Source: Flavobacteriaceae bacterium (lineage in GTDB: Bacteria; Bacteroidota; Bacteroidia; Flavobacteriales; Flavobacteriaceae). From it: DNA of 15,640 nt. Under the pieces are notes generated by a model that had not been told where the DNA came from, did no database searches, and saw nothing but the letters and a program-made list of their open reading frames with translations. The translations under genes were made by a program, and so were the position numbers. The DNA is taken from positions 1 through 15,640 of the forward strand of contig JACXVH010000030.1 of the NCBI GenBank assembly GCA_014763515.1. The letters are read 5' to 3'. Of this stretch, positions 7,432 to 15,595 are shown piece after piece (within the stretch, counting starts at the first letter, position 1; every line of letters begins with the position of its first letter).

Positions 7432-8385
7432 ATGTCTGACGTAGCAACAATCCAACATTTAGTAGAAAAACAAAAGCAGTTAAAAGCGGAAATTAGAAAA
7501 GTAATTGTTGGACAAGATGAGGTAGTAAATCAAATTGTTTTGAGTATTTTTTCTGGTGGTCATGCACTTTTAATTGGTGTTCCAGGTTTAGCTAAAACAT
7601 TAATGGTAAACACTATTGCACAAGCTTTAGGATTGAATTTTAAAAGAATTCAGTTTACACCCGATTTGATGCCTTCAGATATTTTGGGAAGTGAGATATT
7701 AGATGAAAATAGAACTTTTAAATTTATAAAAGGGCCAATTTTCTCAAACATTATTTTAGCTGATGAGATTAATAGAACGCCACCAAAAACCCAAGCAGCA
7801 CTTTTAGAAGCCATGCAAGAAAGAGCGGTAACAGTTGCTGGTCATCATTATAAATTAGATTTACCTTACTTCGTTTTAGCAACTCAAAATCCAATTGAGC
7901 AGGAAGGAACTTATCCATTACCAGAAGCGCAATTAGACCGATTTATCTTTGCGATTAAGTTAGATTATCCTTCATTTGAAGAAGAAATTCAAGTTGTGAA
8001 AGCTACAACAACTGATATTAAAGTAAAAGTAGACGCTTTATTTACTGCCGAAGAGATTGTTAATTTTCAAAATGTAATTAGAAAAATTCCAGTGGCCGAT
8101 AATGTTATTGAATATGCAGTGACTTTAGTTAGCAAAACTAGACCTGATAATAAATTAGCCCCCGATTTTGTAAAAACATATATCGATTGGGGTGCAGGTC
8201 CACGTGCTTCACAAAATTTAATTTTGGCAGCGAAAACACAAGCGGCTCTAAATGGCAAATTTTCGCCCGATATTGAAGATGTGCAGTCTGTTGCAACAGG
8301 TATTTTAAGACATCGAATTGTGAAAAATTATAAAGCAGATGCCGAAGGAATATCAGTTGAAGATTTAATCAAGAAATTATTTTAG
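7432..8385 (+). CDS. MoxR-family AAA+ ATPase
   Basis: A 317-residue cytoplasmic ATPase of the MoxR (AAA_3) family. Members act as chaperones that mature or insert partners, often vWA-domain proteins or enzyme complexes. Signatures are Walker A GVPGLAKT (49-56), Walker B ILADE (108-112) followed by INRTPPKTQAALLEAMQE, sensor-1 N153 in ATQNPIEQEGTYPLPEAQLDRF with R170 as the likely arginine finger, and GPRASQNL in the C-terminal lid (AAA_lid). Length is normal and no residue appears missing. In many Bacteroidota, MoxR genes sit beside DUF58 and BatA-E aerotolerance genes. Here none follow; the next gene is an acyltransferase 22 nt downstream, and the surA operon terminator lies just upstream. 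The partner therefore cannot be deduced from this window. I see no consensus promoter in the short gap upstream. Confidence 0.95.
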   Translation: MSDVATIQHLVEKQKQLKAEIRKVIVGQDEVVNQIVLSIFSGGHALLIGVPGLAKTLMVNTIAQALGLNFKRIQFTPDLMPSDILGSEILDENRTFKFIKGPIFSNIILADEINRTPPKTQAALLEAMQERAVTVAGHHYKLDLPYFVLATQNPIEQEGTYPLPEAQLDRFIFAIKLDYPSFEEEIQVVKATTTDIKVKVDALFTAEEIVNFQNVIRKIPVADNVIEYAVTLVSKTRPDNKLAPDFVKTYIDWGAGPRASQNLILAAKTQAALNGKFSPDIEDVQSVATGILRHRIVKNYKADAEGISVEDLIKKLF

Positions 8386-8407
8386 CCGTTTAAAGACAAG
8401 CTAATTG

Positions 8408-9523
8408 ATGAGTATTATTGGGGAAATAAAAGACAAAAGGATTTTCGGTTTAGATGTAATTCGAGCATCAGCAATTATTTTTGTTTTCTTTTCACATATT
8501 CATTATTTAATTGGTTCCAATAATAAACTATTAATTTCATTAAGTGGAATTTTTGGATATTTTGGAGTTGAATTATTTTTTGGATTAAGCGGATTTTTAA
8601 TTGGCTCTATTTTAATAAATCTTTATCTCGAAGAAAAATTTAATTTAAAAAAAATTATTTCTTTTTTGAAAAGAAGATGGTTAAGAACGCTTCCTAACTA
8701 TTATTTAGTATTATTTCTTAATATTATGATTGCGTTATATTTTGAATTTAATCTTGATAATTGGTTTAAATATTTATTCTTCTTTCAAAATTTTTATGAT
8801 TATTCTATTACTTTTTTTACAGAATCTTGGAGTTTATCCATTGAAGAATATACCTATTTATTAGCACCTGTTTTTTTATTTACAATTCATAAGTTTTCTA
8901 ATAATAGAAAATGGAGTTTTTTAGTGAGTATTTTGTTTGTAATTATTTTAATCCACTTTTTTAGATATTTAAATTATGTAAACACTAATATTAATGATTT
9001 ATTTGTTTGGAACGAAAATGTAAAAGCTGTTGTAATTTATAGGTTAGATGCAATTCTCTTTGGATTTTTAGTAGCTTGGTTTATAAAGTTTTACAAAAAT
9101 AAAATCGAAAAAATAAAAGTTGAATTATTGATAATTTCTATTGGTTTGTTTTTCATTCAATTTTTTCTGCTAAATCAAAATGTTACGATTCAAAATTCAG
9201 GGTTATATTTTAATATTTTTTATTTTACATTAACCTCTATAATTGTAATTTTCTTGTTGCCTTTTTTTGTTTTTTGGAATACAAGCTTAAATCTATTAGG
9301 TAAAAGTATTACATGGATTAGTAAAATATCTTATAGCATTTACTTGTTGCACTATAGTATTATTTCAGTAGTGCTTAAATTTTTTATTTTAAATACAAAA
9401 TTGATAATTAGTGATACTATTTTAATAGTTAGCTATACTATTTTAACAACTTTTTTTTCATTTCTAATGTACCAATTTTTTGAAAAACCAATTTTAAATT
9501 GGAGAGATAAAATTAGAAAATAG
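8408..9523 (+). CDS. Integral-membrane acyltransferase, acyltransferase-3 (OafA/NodX-like) family
   Basis: A 371-residue, very hydrophobic protein with about ten predicted membrane helices. Enzymes of this family move acetyl or other acyl groups onto surface sugars such as O-antigen, capsule or peptidoglycan. Family signatures in order are LDVIRASAIIFVFFSH (15-30, with H30 the likely catalytic His), FGVELFFGLSGFLIG (52-66), KRRWLRTLPNYY (88-99), ESWSLSIEEYTYLL (139-152), RLDAILFG (212-219), ISKISYSIYLLHYS (304-317) and the terminal FFEKPILNW. The acceptor cannot be predicted. The ATG at 8408 is used; an in-frame TTG lies immediately before it. It starts 22 nt after the MoxR stop with no terminator between, so it is probably co-transcribed. 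The coding sequence is visibly richer in A+T than its neighbours, and no glycan genes surround it, which together suggest an accessory insertion. I see no GC-containing hairpin after it. Confidence 0.93.
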   Translation: MSIIGEIKDKRIFGLDVIRASAIIFVFFSHIHYLIGSNNKLLISLSGIFGYFGVELFFGLSGFLIGSILINLYLEEKFNLKKIISFLKRRWLRTLPNYYLVLFLNIMIALYFEFNLDNWFKYLFFFQNFYDYSITFFTESWSLSIEEYTYLLAPVFLFTIHKFSNNRKWSFLVSILFVIILIHFFRYLNYVNTNINDLFVWNENVKAVVIYRLDAILFGFLVAWFIKFYKNKIEKIKVELLIISIGLFFIQFFLLNQNVTIQNSGLYFNIFYFTLTSIIVIFLLPFFVFWNTSLNLLGKSITWISKISYSIYLLHYSIISVVLKFFILNTKLIISDTILIVSYTILTTFFSFLMYQFFEKPILNWRDKIRK

Positions 9524-9705
9524 CATATTTTTACATCACTATTTATTAATTTAATAATTTAAAGTCTCGAAATTAATAATTTATTAATAAAAACCAAAAA
9601 ACCTTTATTTTATTGAAAAATATTCACCAAAATATAATCTTTATAAATAAATATTCTTTGATTTTATCGTTTTATTAAAAATTTTTAAATCTCATTAAGA
9701 TTTTA

Positions 9706-9752
9706 TAAATTTGGCATTCAAAATTTACTAACACTATAACATATTAATAAGT
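9706..9752 (+). promoter_or_regulatory. Promoter -7 element and leader of acnB
   Basis: TAAATTTG (9706-9713) matches the Bacteroidota -7 consensus TAnnTTTG exactly; a T-rich stretch near 9682-9686 is the only candidate for the -33 element. The following leader, with ACTAACA at 9727-9733 and an ATAACATATTAATAAGT segment before the ATG, closely resembles the acnA leader. The rest of the 9524-9705 gap is almost pure A+T with short AT-only palindromes and no recognisable gene. Confidence 0.5.
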
Positions 9753-12542
9753 ATGGATTCTGATATTCAAAAGAATGTTTACAACGATTACATCAAGGAA
9801 ATAGAAGAACGTAAAGCCCAAGGTCTTCACCCAAAACCTATTGATGGTGCAGAATTATTAGACGCAATTATTGCACAAATTAAAGATTCAAATAGCCCTA
9901 ATCGCGAGGATTCACTTAAGTTTTTTATCTATAATACTTTACCTGGAACCACTCCAGCAGCTGGTGTTAAAGCAAAATTTTTAAAAGAAATTATTCTTGG
10001 CGAGTCAGTAGTAAGTGAAATTACACCTGTTTTTGCTTTCGAATTGTTGTCTCACATGAAAGGTGGTCCTTCAATTGAAGTATTACTAGATTTAGCTTTA
10101 GGTAATGAAGAAGTTATTGCAAAACAAGCGGCTGAAGTTTTAAAAACTCAGGTATTTTTATACGATGCTGACATGGCACGTTTAAAAGAAGCTTTTGAAA
10201 AAGGCAATGCTGTAGCTAAAGCAATTTTAGAAAGCTACGCAAAAGCGGAATTCTTTACAAAACTTCCTGAAGTTGCAGAAGAAATCAAAGTGGTAACTTT
10301 CGTTGCTGGTGAAGGAGATATTTCAACTGACTTGCTTTCTCCAGGGAATCAAGCGCATTCGCGTTCTGACCGTGAATTACACGGAAAATGTATGATTACG
10401 CCTGAAGCTCAAGCAGAAATTAAAGCGTTACAAGCACAACATCCTGATAAATCAGTAATGTTAATTGCTGAAAAAGGTACAATGGGAGTTGGTTCTTCTC
10501 GTATGTCGGGTGTAAATAACGTAGCACTTTGGACAGGAAAACAAGCGAGTCCTTATGTGCCTTTCGTAAATTTCGCTCCAATCGTAGGTGGTACAAACGG
10601 AATTTCCCCAATTTTCTTAACTACAGTTGACGTAACAGGTGGAATCGGAATCGATTTAAAAAACTGGGTTAAAAAAACAGATGCAAACGGAGAATTAGTT
10701 CGCGATGAAAATGGAGAGCCAATTTTAGAGCAAGTATATTCAGTTGCTACAGGTACAGTTTTAACGATCAATACCAAAACAAAAAAATTATATAATGGAG
10801 ATAAAGAATTGATTGATATATCAAAAGCTTTCACTCCTCAAAAAATGGAATTTATCAAAGCAGGTGGTTCTTATGCTATCGTATTTGGTAAAAAACTACA
10901 AACATTTGCTGCAAAAACTCTAGGAATTGAAGCTCCAGTTGTATTTGCTCCTTCAAAAGAAATTTCAATCGAAGGTCAAGGTCTTACAGCGGTAGAAAAA
11001 ATCTTCAACAGAAATGCTGTAGGAACTACTCCAGGAAAAGTGTTACACGCAGGTTCAGATGTTCGAGTAGAAGTAAATATTGTAGGTTCTCAAGATACAA
11101 CAGGTTTAATGACCGCCCAAGAGTTAGAATCTATGGCGGCTACAACAATTTCACCTATTGTTGACGGAGCTTATCAATCAGGTTGTCATACCGCTTCAGT
11201 TTGGGATAAAAAAGCACAAACCAATATTCCGAAGTTGATGAAATTTATGAACGATTTCGGGTTAATTACGGCTCGTGACCCAAAAGGAGTGTATCATTCA
11301 ATGACCGACGTTATTCACAAAGTTTTAAATGATATTACGGTTGATGAGTGGGCAATTATTATTGGAGGTGACTCTCATACTCGTATGTCAAAAGGTGTTG
11401 CGTTCGGTGCCGATTCAGGAACTGTCGCGCTTGCTTTAGCAACTGGTGAGGCTTCTATGCCAATTCCAGAATCAGTAAAAGTAACATTTAAGGGTGAAAT
11501 GAAATCGTATATGGATTTCCGCGATGTCGTTCACGCTACACAAGCTCAAATGTTACACCAATTTGGCGGTGAAAACGTATTCCAAGGAAGAGTTATTGAG
11601 GTTCACATTGGAACATTAACTGCAGACCAAGCGTTTACATTTACAGATTGGACTGCTGAAATGAAAGCAAAAGCTTCAATCTGTATTTCTGAAGACGCTA
11701 CCTTAATTGAATCATTAGAAATTGCTAAAGGTAGAATCCAAATCATGATCGATAAAGGCATGGATAATGCTAAAGGTGTATTGAAAGGTTTAATTGAAAA
11801 AGCAGATAAGAGAATTGCTGAAATTCAGTCGGGATCAAAACCTGCTTTAACGCCAGATGCTAATGCTAAATATTATGCTGAAGTAGTGGTTGATTTGGAT
11901 CAAATTGCAGAACCTATGATCGCTGACCCAGATGTAAATAATATCGATGTTTCTAAACGTTATACGCACGATACCATCAGACCATTATCATATTATGGTG
12001 GAGATAAAAAAGTAGATCTTGGATTCATCGGATCTTGTATGGTACACAAAGGCGATATGAAAATCTTAGCTCAGATGCTGAAAAATATTGAGAAACAACA
12101 AGGTAAAGTAGAATTCAAAGCGCCTCTAGTTGTCGCTCCTCCAACATACAACATCGTTGATGAATTAAAAGCAGAAGGTGATTGGGAAGTGTTACAAAAA
12201 TATTCAGGTTTTGAATTTGATGATAATGCACCAAAAGCTATTGCGCGTACAGAATACGAAAACATGTTGTATTTAGAGCGTCCAGGTTGTAACCTTTGTA
12301 TGGGTAACCAAGAAAAAGCTGCTAAAGGAGATACAGTTATGGCAACATCTACACGTTTATTCCAAGGAAGAGTTGTAGAAGATTCTGCTGAGAAAAAAGG
12401 AGAATCGTTACTATCTTCAACACCAGTTGTTGTCTTGTCAACAATTTTAGGAAGAACTCCTAATATTGAAGAATATACTGCAGCTGTTGATGGTATTAAC
12501 TTGACAAAGTTTGCGCCACCGCACAAACAATTAGTTAGATAA
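9753..12542 (+). CDS. acnB: Aconitate hydratase B (bifunctional aconitase / 2-methylisocitrate dehydratase)
   Basis: A [4Fe-4S] enzyme of the TCA cycle that interconverts citrate and isocitrate; AcnB-type enzymes can also act on 2-methylisocitrate. The 929-residue protein begins with the AcnB-specific helical (HEAT-like) domain (about 1-165). The swivel domain comes next, at the front as in AcnB (GEGDIST from 186, GVGSSRMSG with the active-site Ser loop). The catalytic domains then follow, with GDSHTR (D540, S541, H542). Cluster ligands are C762 (GSCMVHKG), C846 and C849 (GCNLCMGNQ). It is longer than E. coli AcnB (865), partly through about 25 extra residues between the first ligand and the CxxC pair; this longer form is what I expect in Bacteroidota. 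The reading frame is uninterrupted. It is preceded by a consensus -7 element and followed by its own terminator. It should supply aconitase activity if the adjacent acnA is broken. Confidence 0.96.
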   Translation: MDSDIQKNVYNDYIKEIEERKAQGLHPKPIDGAELLDAIIAQIKDSNSPNREDSLKFFIYNTLPGTTPAAGVKAKFLKEIILGESVVSEITPVFAFELLSHMKGGPSIEVLLDLALGNEEVIAKQAAEVLKTQVFLYDADMARLKEAFEKGNAVAKAILESYAKAEFFTKLPEVAEEIKVVTFVAGEGDISTDLLSPGNQAHSRSDRELHGKCMITPEAQAEIKALQAQHPDKSVMLIAEKGTMGVGSSRMSGVNNVALWTGKQASPYVPFVNFAPIVGGTNGISPIFLTTVDVTGGIGIDLKNWVKKTDANGELVRDENGEPILEQVYSVATGTVLTINTKTKKLYNGDKELIDISKAFTPQKMEFIKAGGSYAIVFGKKLQTFAAKTLGIEAPVVFAPSKEISIEGQGLTAVEKIFNRNAVGTTPGKVLHAGSDVRVEVNIVGSQDTTGLMTAQELESMAATTISPIVDGAYQSGCHTASVWDKKAQTNIPKLMKFMNDFGLITARDPKGVYHSMTDVIHKVLNDITVDEWAIIIGGDSHTRMSKGVAFGADSGTVALALATGEASMPIPESVKVTFKGEMKSYMDFRDVVHATQAQMLHQFGGENVFQGRVIEVHIGTLTADQAFTFTDWTAEMKAKASICISEDATLIESLEIAKGRIQIMIDKGMDNAKGVLKGLIEKADKRIAEIQSGSKPALTPDANAKYYAEVVVDLDQIAEPMIADPDVNNIDVSKRYTHDTIRPLSYYGGDKKVDLGFIGSCMVHKGDMKILAQMLKNIEKQQGKVEFKAPLVVAPPTYNIVDELKAEGDWEVLQKYSGFEFDDNAPKAIARTEYENMLYLERPGCNLCMGNQEKAAKGDTVMATSTRLFQGRVVEDSAEKKGESLLSSTPVVVLSTILGRTPNIEEYTAAVDGINLTKFAPPHKQLVR

Positions 12543-12554
12543 TTAATATAAGTT

Positions 12555-12584
12555 AAGCCTGAGTTAAAACTCAGGCTTTTTTTT
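12555..12584 (+). terminator. Rho-independent terminator between acnB and acnA
   Basis: AAGCCTGAGT (12555-12564) pairs perfectly with ACTCAGGCTT (12569-12578) across a TAAA loop, followed by a T run to 12584. It separates acnB and acnA into distinct transcripts, consistent with the promoter-like leader found before acnA. Confidence 0.9.
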
Positions 12585-12589
12585 AGTGG

Positions 12590-12649
12590 TTGCCAATTTT
12601 TTCGTAAATTGTGTTTCCAAATTAACTAACAAAATAAGATATATTAAGT
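12590..12649 (+). promoter_or_regulatory. Probable promoter/leader of acnA
   Basis: This short gap must hold the acnA promoter, because a strong terminator lies just upstream. TTG (12590-12592) is a candidate -33 element. The -7 element is imperfect: TAAATTGTG (12605-12613) aligns with the acnB element, and TGTGTTTC (12610-12617) has the better spacing. The leader from AAATTAACTAACA (12619-12631) to the ATG parallels the acnB leader. Confidence 0.4.
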
Positions 12650-14825
12650 ATGGCTTTTGATATTGAAATGATTGAAAAAGTGTACGAAACTATGGCAACT
12701 CGTATTGATAGAGCTCGTGAATTAGTTGGTCGTCCACTTACATTATCCGAAAAGATTTTATATTCCCATTTATGGGATGGAATGCCAACTCAGGCGTTTA
12801 CAAGAGGTAAAGATTATGTTGATTTTGCTCCTGATAGAGTAGCCTGTCAAGACGCAACCGCACAAATGGCTTTATTGCAATTCATGCATGCTGGAAAAAG
12901 TAAAGTTGCGGTTCCAACAACAGTTCACTGCGACCATTTAATTTTAGCAAAAAATGGAGCAAAACAAGACTTAGAGTTAGCCAATAAGCAATCTAAAGAA
13001 GTTTTCGATTTCTTATCATCAGTATCTAATAAATACGGAATTGGATTTTGGAAACCAGGCTCAGGAATTATTCATCAAATTGTGCTTGAAAATTATGCAT
13101 TCCCAGGAGGGATGATGATTGGTACCGATTCGCATACAGTTAATGCTGGTGGTCTAGGAATGTTAGCAATTGGTGTTGGTGGAGCTGATGCTGTTGATGT
13201 AATGTCGGGTATGTCTTGGGAATTAAAATTTCCCAAATTAATTGGAGTAAAACTAACAGGTAAATTAAACGGTTGGACGGCTCCAAAAGATGTAATTTTA
13301 AAAGTAGCCGATATCTTAACCGTAAAAGGTGGTACAGGTGCTATTGTAGAATATTTTGGTGAAGGTGCCGAATCGATGTCATGTACAGGAAAAGGAACTA
13401 TTTGTAATATGGGAGCTGAAATTGGAGCTACTACTTCAACTTTTGGTTACGACGATTCTATGAGAAGATATTTAGCGGCAACAGGTCGTCAAGATGTGGT
13501 AAATGCAGCGGATAAAGTGGCTTCTTACTTAACTGCCGATGCTGAAGTTTATGCGAATCCAGAAAAATATTTCGACCAATTAATAGAAATAAACTTATCC
13601 GAATTAGAACCGCATATTAACGGACCATTTACTCCAGATAGAGGAACGCCAGTTTCTAAAATGAAAGCTGAAGCTGAAGCTAACGGTTGGCCAATAAAAG
13701 TGGAATGGGGCTTAATTGGGTCATGTACCAATTCATCATACGAAGATATGTCGCGTGCTGCTTCTATTGTAAGACAAGCTGTGGCGCATGGTATAACTCC
13801 AAAAGCAGAATTTGGAATCAATCCTGGTTCGGAACAAATTCGTTATACAATTGAACGAGATGGAATCATTGCCGATTTCGAAAAGATGGGAACCAAAGTA
13901 TTTACCAATGCTTGCGGACCTTGTATTGGACAATGGGATAGAGAAGCAGCGGACAAACAAGAGAAGAATACCATTGTGCATTCTTTTAATCGAAACTTTT
14001 CAAAAAGAGCCGATGGAAATCCGAATACGCATGCTTTTGTAACCTCTCCAGAGATGGTAGCGGCTTTAGCAATTTCAGGACGTTTGGATTTTAACCCTAT
14101 TACAGATACCTTGTTAAATGATAAGGGAGAAGCGGTAAAATTGAATCCACCTTTTGGAGATGAATTACCAACTAAAGGTTTTGATGTTCAAGATCCTGGT
14201 TTCCAAGCACCAGCTGCAGATGGCTCTTCTGTTCAGGTTGCGGTTTCTCCAACCTCTGATCGTTTACAATTATTAGAACCATTCCCAGCTTGGGACGGAA
14301 AAAATATTACAGGTGCTAAATTGTTAATTAAAGCTTTTGGCAAATGTACAACCGACCATATTTCTATGGCTGGTCCTTGGTTACGTTTCCGTGGTCATGT
14401 ACGATGCTGTTCCTGCGGTGGCAAGAGCGTATAAAGCAGCTGGTGTTCCTTCGATTGTTGTTGGTGACCAAAACTATGGAGAAGGTTCATCTCGTGAGCA
14501 CGCTGCTATGGAGCCTCGTCACTTAGGAGTTAAAGCGGTATTGGTAAAATCATTTGCACGTATCCACGAAACCAACTTAAAAAAGCAAGGAATGTTAGCA
14601 TTAACCTTTGCTAACGAAGCAGATTATGATAAAATTCAAGAAGATGATACTATCAATTTCTTAGATTTAACTGAGTTTGCTCCAGGAAAGCCATTAACTC
14701 TTGAATTTGTCCACGCTGATGGTTCTAAAGATATTATTTTGGCTAATCATACTTATAATGAAGGTCAAATTGAATGGTTTAAAGCGGGTTCTGCGCTAAA
14801 TTTAATTGCAGCAGGAAAAGCATAA
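12650..14825 (+). pseudogene. acnA: Aconitate hydratase A (mitochondrial type), disrupted by an internal deletion and frameshift
   Basis: A second aconitase, unrelated in domain order to AcnB and resembling mitochondrial aconitase. The first reading frame (12650-14434) gives normal sequence to H583: GTDSHT (D160, S161, H162) and cluster ligands C359 (GSCTNSS), C422 and C425 (ACGPCIGQW), at almost the same positions as in mitochondrial aconitase (358, 421, 424). After GPWLRFRGH it reads 11 foreign residues to a stop at 14432. The continuation is in another frame from TAC at 14400: YDAVPAVARAYK, then GEGSSREHAA with the catalytic Ser (14487-14492), and a normal ending at 14825. About 30 residues expected between the two parts (starting LDNISNN in homologues) are absent, equal to about 89 nt, which also explains the frame change. 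Restored length would be about 754 residues. As written, the first product lacks the swivel domain and cannot be active. An assembly error is the main alternative. Confidence 0.9.
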
Positions 14826-14851
14826 AAAAGTTTATATCTTAAATAAATATT

Positions 14852-14879
14852 AAACGCTCAACATTAGTTGGGCGTTTTT
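14852..14879 (+). terminator. Rho-independent terminator after acnA
   Basis: AAACGCTCAAC (14852-14862) pairs with GTTGGGCGTTT (14867-14877) around an ATTA loop, with one T-G wobble in the stem, then a short T run to 14879. It ends the aconitase region and precedes the regulator gene by 29 nt. Confidence 0.85.
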
Positions 14880-14908
14880 CGTACATTTATTTTTTAAATT
14901 TTCAAAGA

Positions 14909-15571
14909 ATGAACTCACTATGGTACTTTGATGATGTAAATTTATTTTCACTAATGTGTCCACATAAGTATAATAAATCAACACATTCACATAGATTTGA
15001 TGGCTATAAAAAGAATGAATTTATTTATTTTGAAGACGATCAGGCTAATAAAATTTTTTTGATAAATAGTGGTAAAATAAAATTAGGTTATGTTAATGAT
15101 GATGGGGAAGAAGTAATTACTGCCATTTTAACAAAAGGCGAAATTTTTGGTGAAAAAGCGATTTTAGGTGAAGAAAAAAGAGATGAGTTTGCTCAAGTTT
15201 TAGAAAATGGAACGTCAGTATGTAGAATTTCTTCGGAAGAAATGTTGGAATTGCTTCGTCAACACAAAAATTTTAGCTTAAAAATTTATAAGTTTATTGG
15301 TTTCCGATTTAAAAAACTAGAGAGAAGATTGCAGTTAATGCTTTTTAAAGATGCCAAAACGAGATTAAAAGAATTTATTAATGAGTTAGCAGAAGAATTT
15401 GGTTATGTAAATAAAGTTTCGGGTTACACGGTTATTCGACATCCTTATACTCAAAAGGAAATTGCAACCTTAATTGGAACTTCTCGACCAACATTGAATA
15501 TTCTATTAAATGAGTTGAACGATGAAGATTATCTTGATTTTAATAGAAAAGAAATAATATTAAAAAAATAG
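14909..15571 (+). CDS. Crp/Fnr-family transcriptional regulator
   Basis: A 220-residue protein with a cyclic-nucleotide-type sensor barrel (about 28-125: FIYFEDD, IFLINSGKIKLGYVNDDGEE, GEIFGEKAIL), a dimerisation helix (about 120-150) and a C-terminal winged helix. In the winged helix, TQKEIATLIGTSRPTLNILLNEL (181-203) is the DNA-recognition helix-turn-helix. The phosphate-binding segment of true cAMP receptors (GE followed by an R-S-A stretch) is not preserved: after GEIFGEKAIL comes GEEKRDEFAQ. There is no FNR-type cysteine cluster; only C17 and C105 are present. The effector is therefore unknown. It starts at an ATG after an AT-rich leader, has no clear consensus promoter, and ends inside its own terminator palindrome. 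Being next to two aconitase genes makes control of central metabolism an attractive guess, but the sequence does not show it. Confidence 0.93.
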   Translation: MNSLWYFDDVNLFSLMCPHKYNKSTHSHRFDGYKKNEFIYFEDDQANKIFLINSGKIKLGYVNDDGEEVITAILTKGEIFGEKAILGEEKRDEFAQVLENGTSVCRISSEEMLELLRQHKNFSLKIYKFIGFRFKKLERRLQLMLFKDAKTRLKEFINELAEEFGYVNKVSGYTVIRHPYTQKEIATLIGTSRPTLNILLNELNDEDYLDFNRKEIILKK

Positions 15572-15595
15572 CCTTCAAATTTGAAGGCTATTTTT
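15564..15595. terminator. Palindromic terminator at the end of the Crp/Fnr gene
   Basis: A perfect 32-nt palindrome (16-bp arms centred at 15579/15580) with core TAGCCTTC/GAAGGCTA, A5 on the left and T5 on the right, so it could act in both directions. The regulator's stop codon TAG (15569-15571) lies inside the left arm. The remaining 45 nt to the window end are AT-rich, with a small palindrome at 15599-15612 and no identifiable gene. Confidence 0.85.

Noticed and set aside
9524..9705. AT-only palindromes (for example near 9543-9557 and 9572-9590) as terminator, operator or origin-like element
   Set aside because: They consist of A and T only in very AT-rich DNA, so they are expected by chance; there is no GC core, T-tailed hairpin or repeated box.
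12071..12526. A 151-residue open frame on the minus strand opposite acnB
   Set aside because: It is a shadow of the conserved acnB coding sequence, with no recognisable motif and no leader or promoter.
14390..14434. Programmed ribosomal frameshifting in acnA
   Set aside because: No slippery heptamer is visible at the junction, and about 30 conserved residues are missing, which frameshifting could not explain.
14337..14825. The downstream reading frame as an independent 162-residue gene
   Set aside because: It begins at an internal ATG that lies within the first acnA frame. Its first residues are out-of-frame acnA sequence, and the rest is the aconitase swivel domain. It is the second half of a broken gene.
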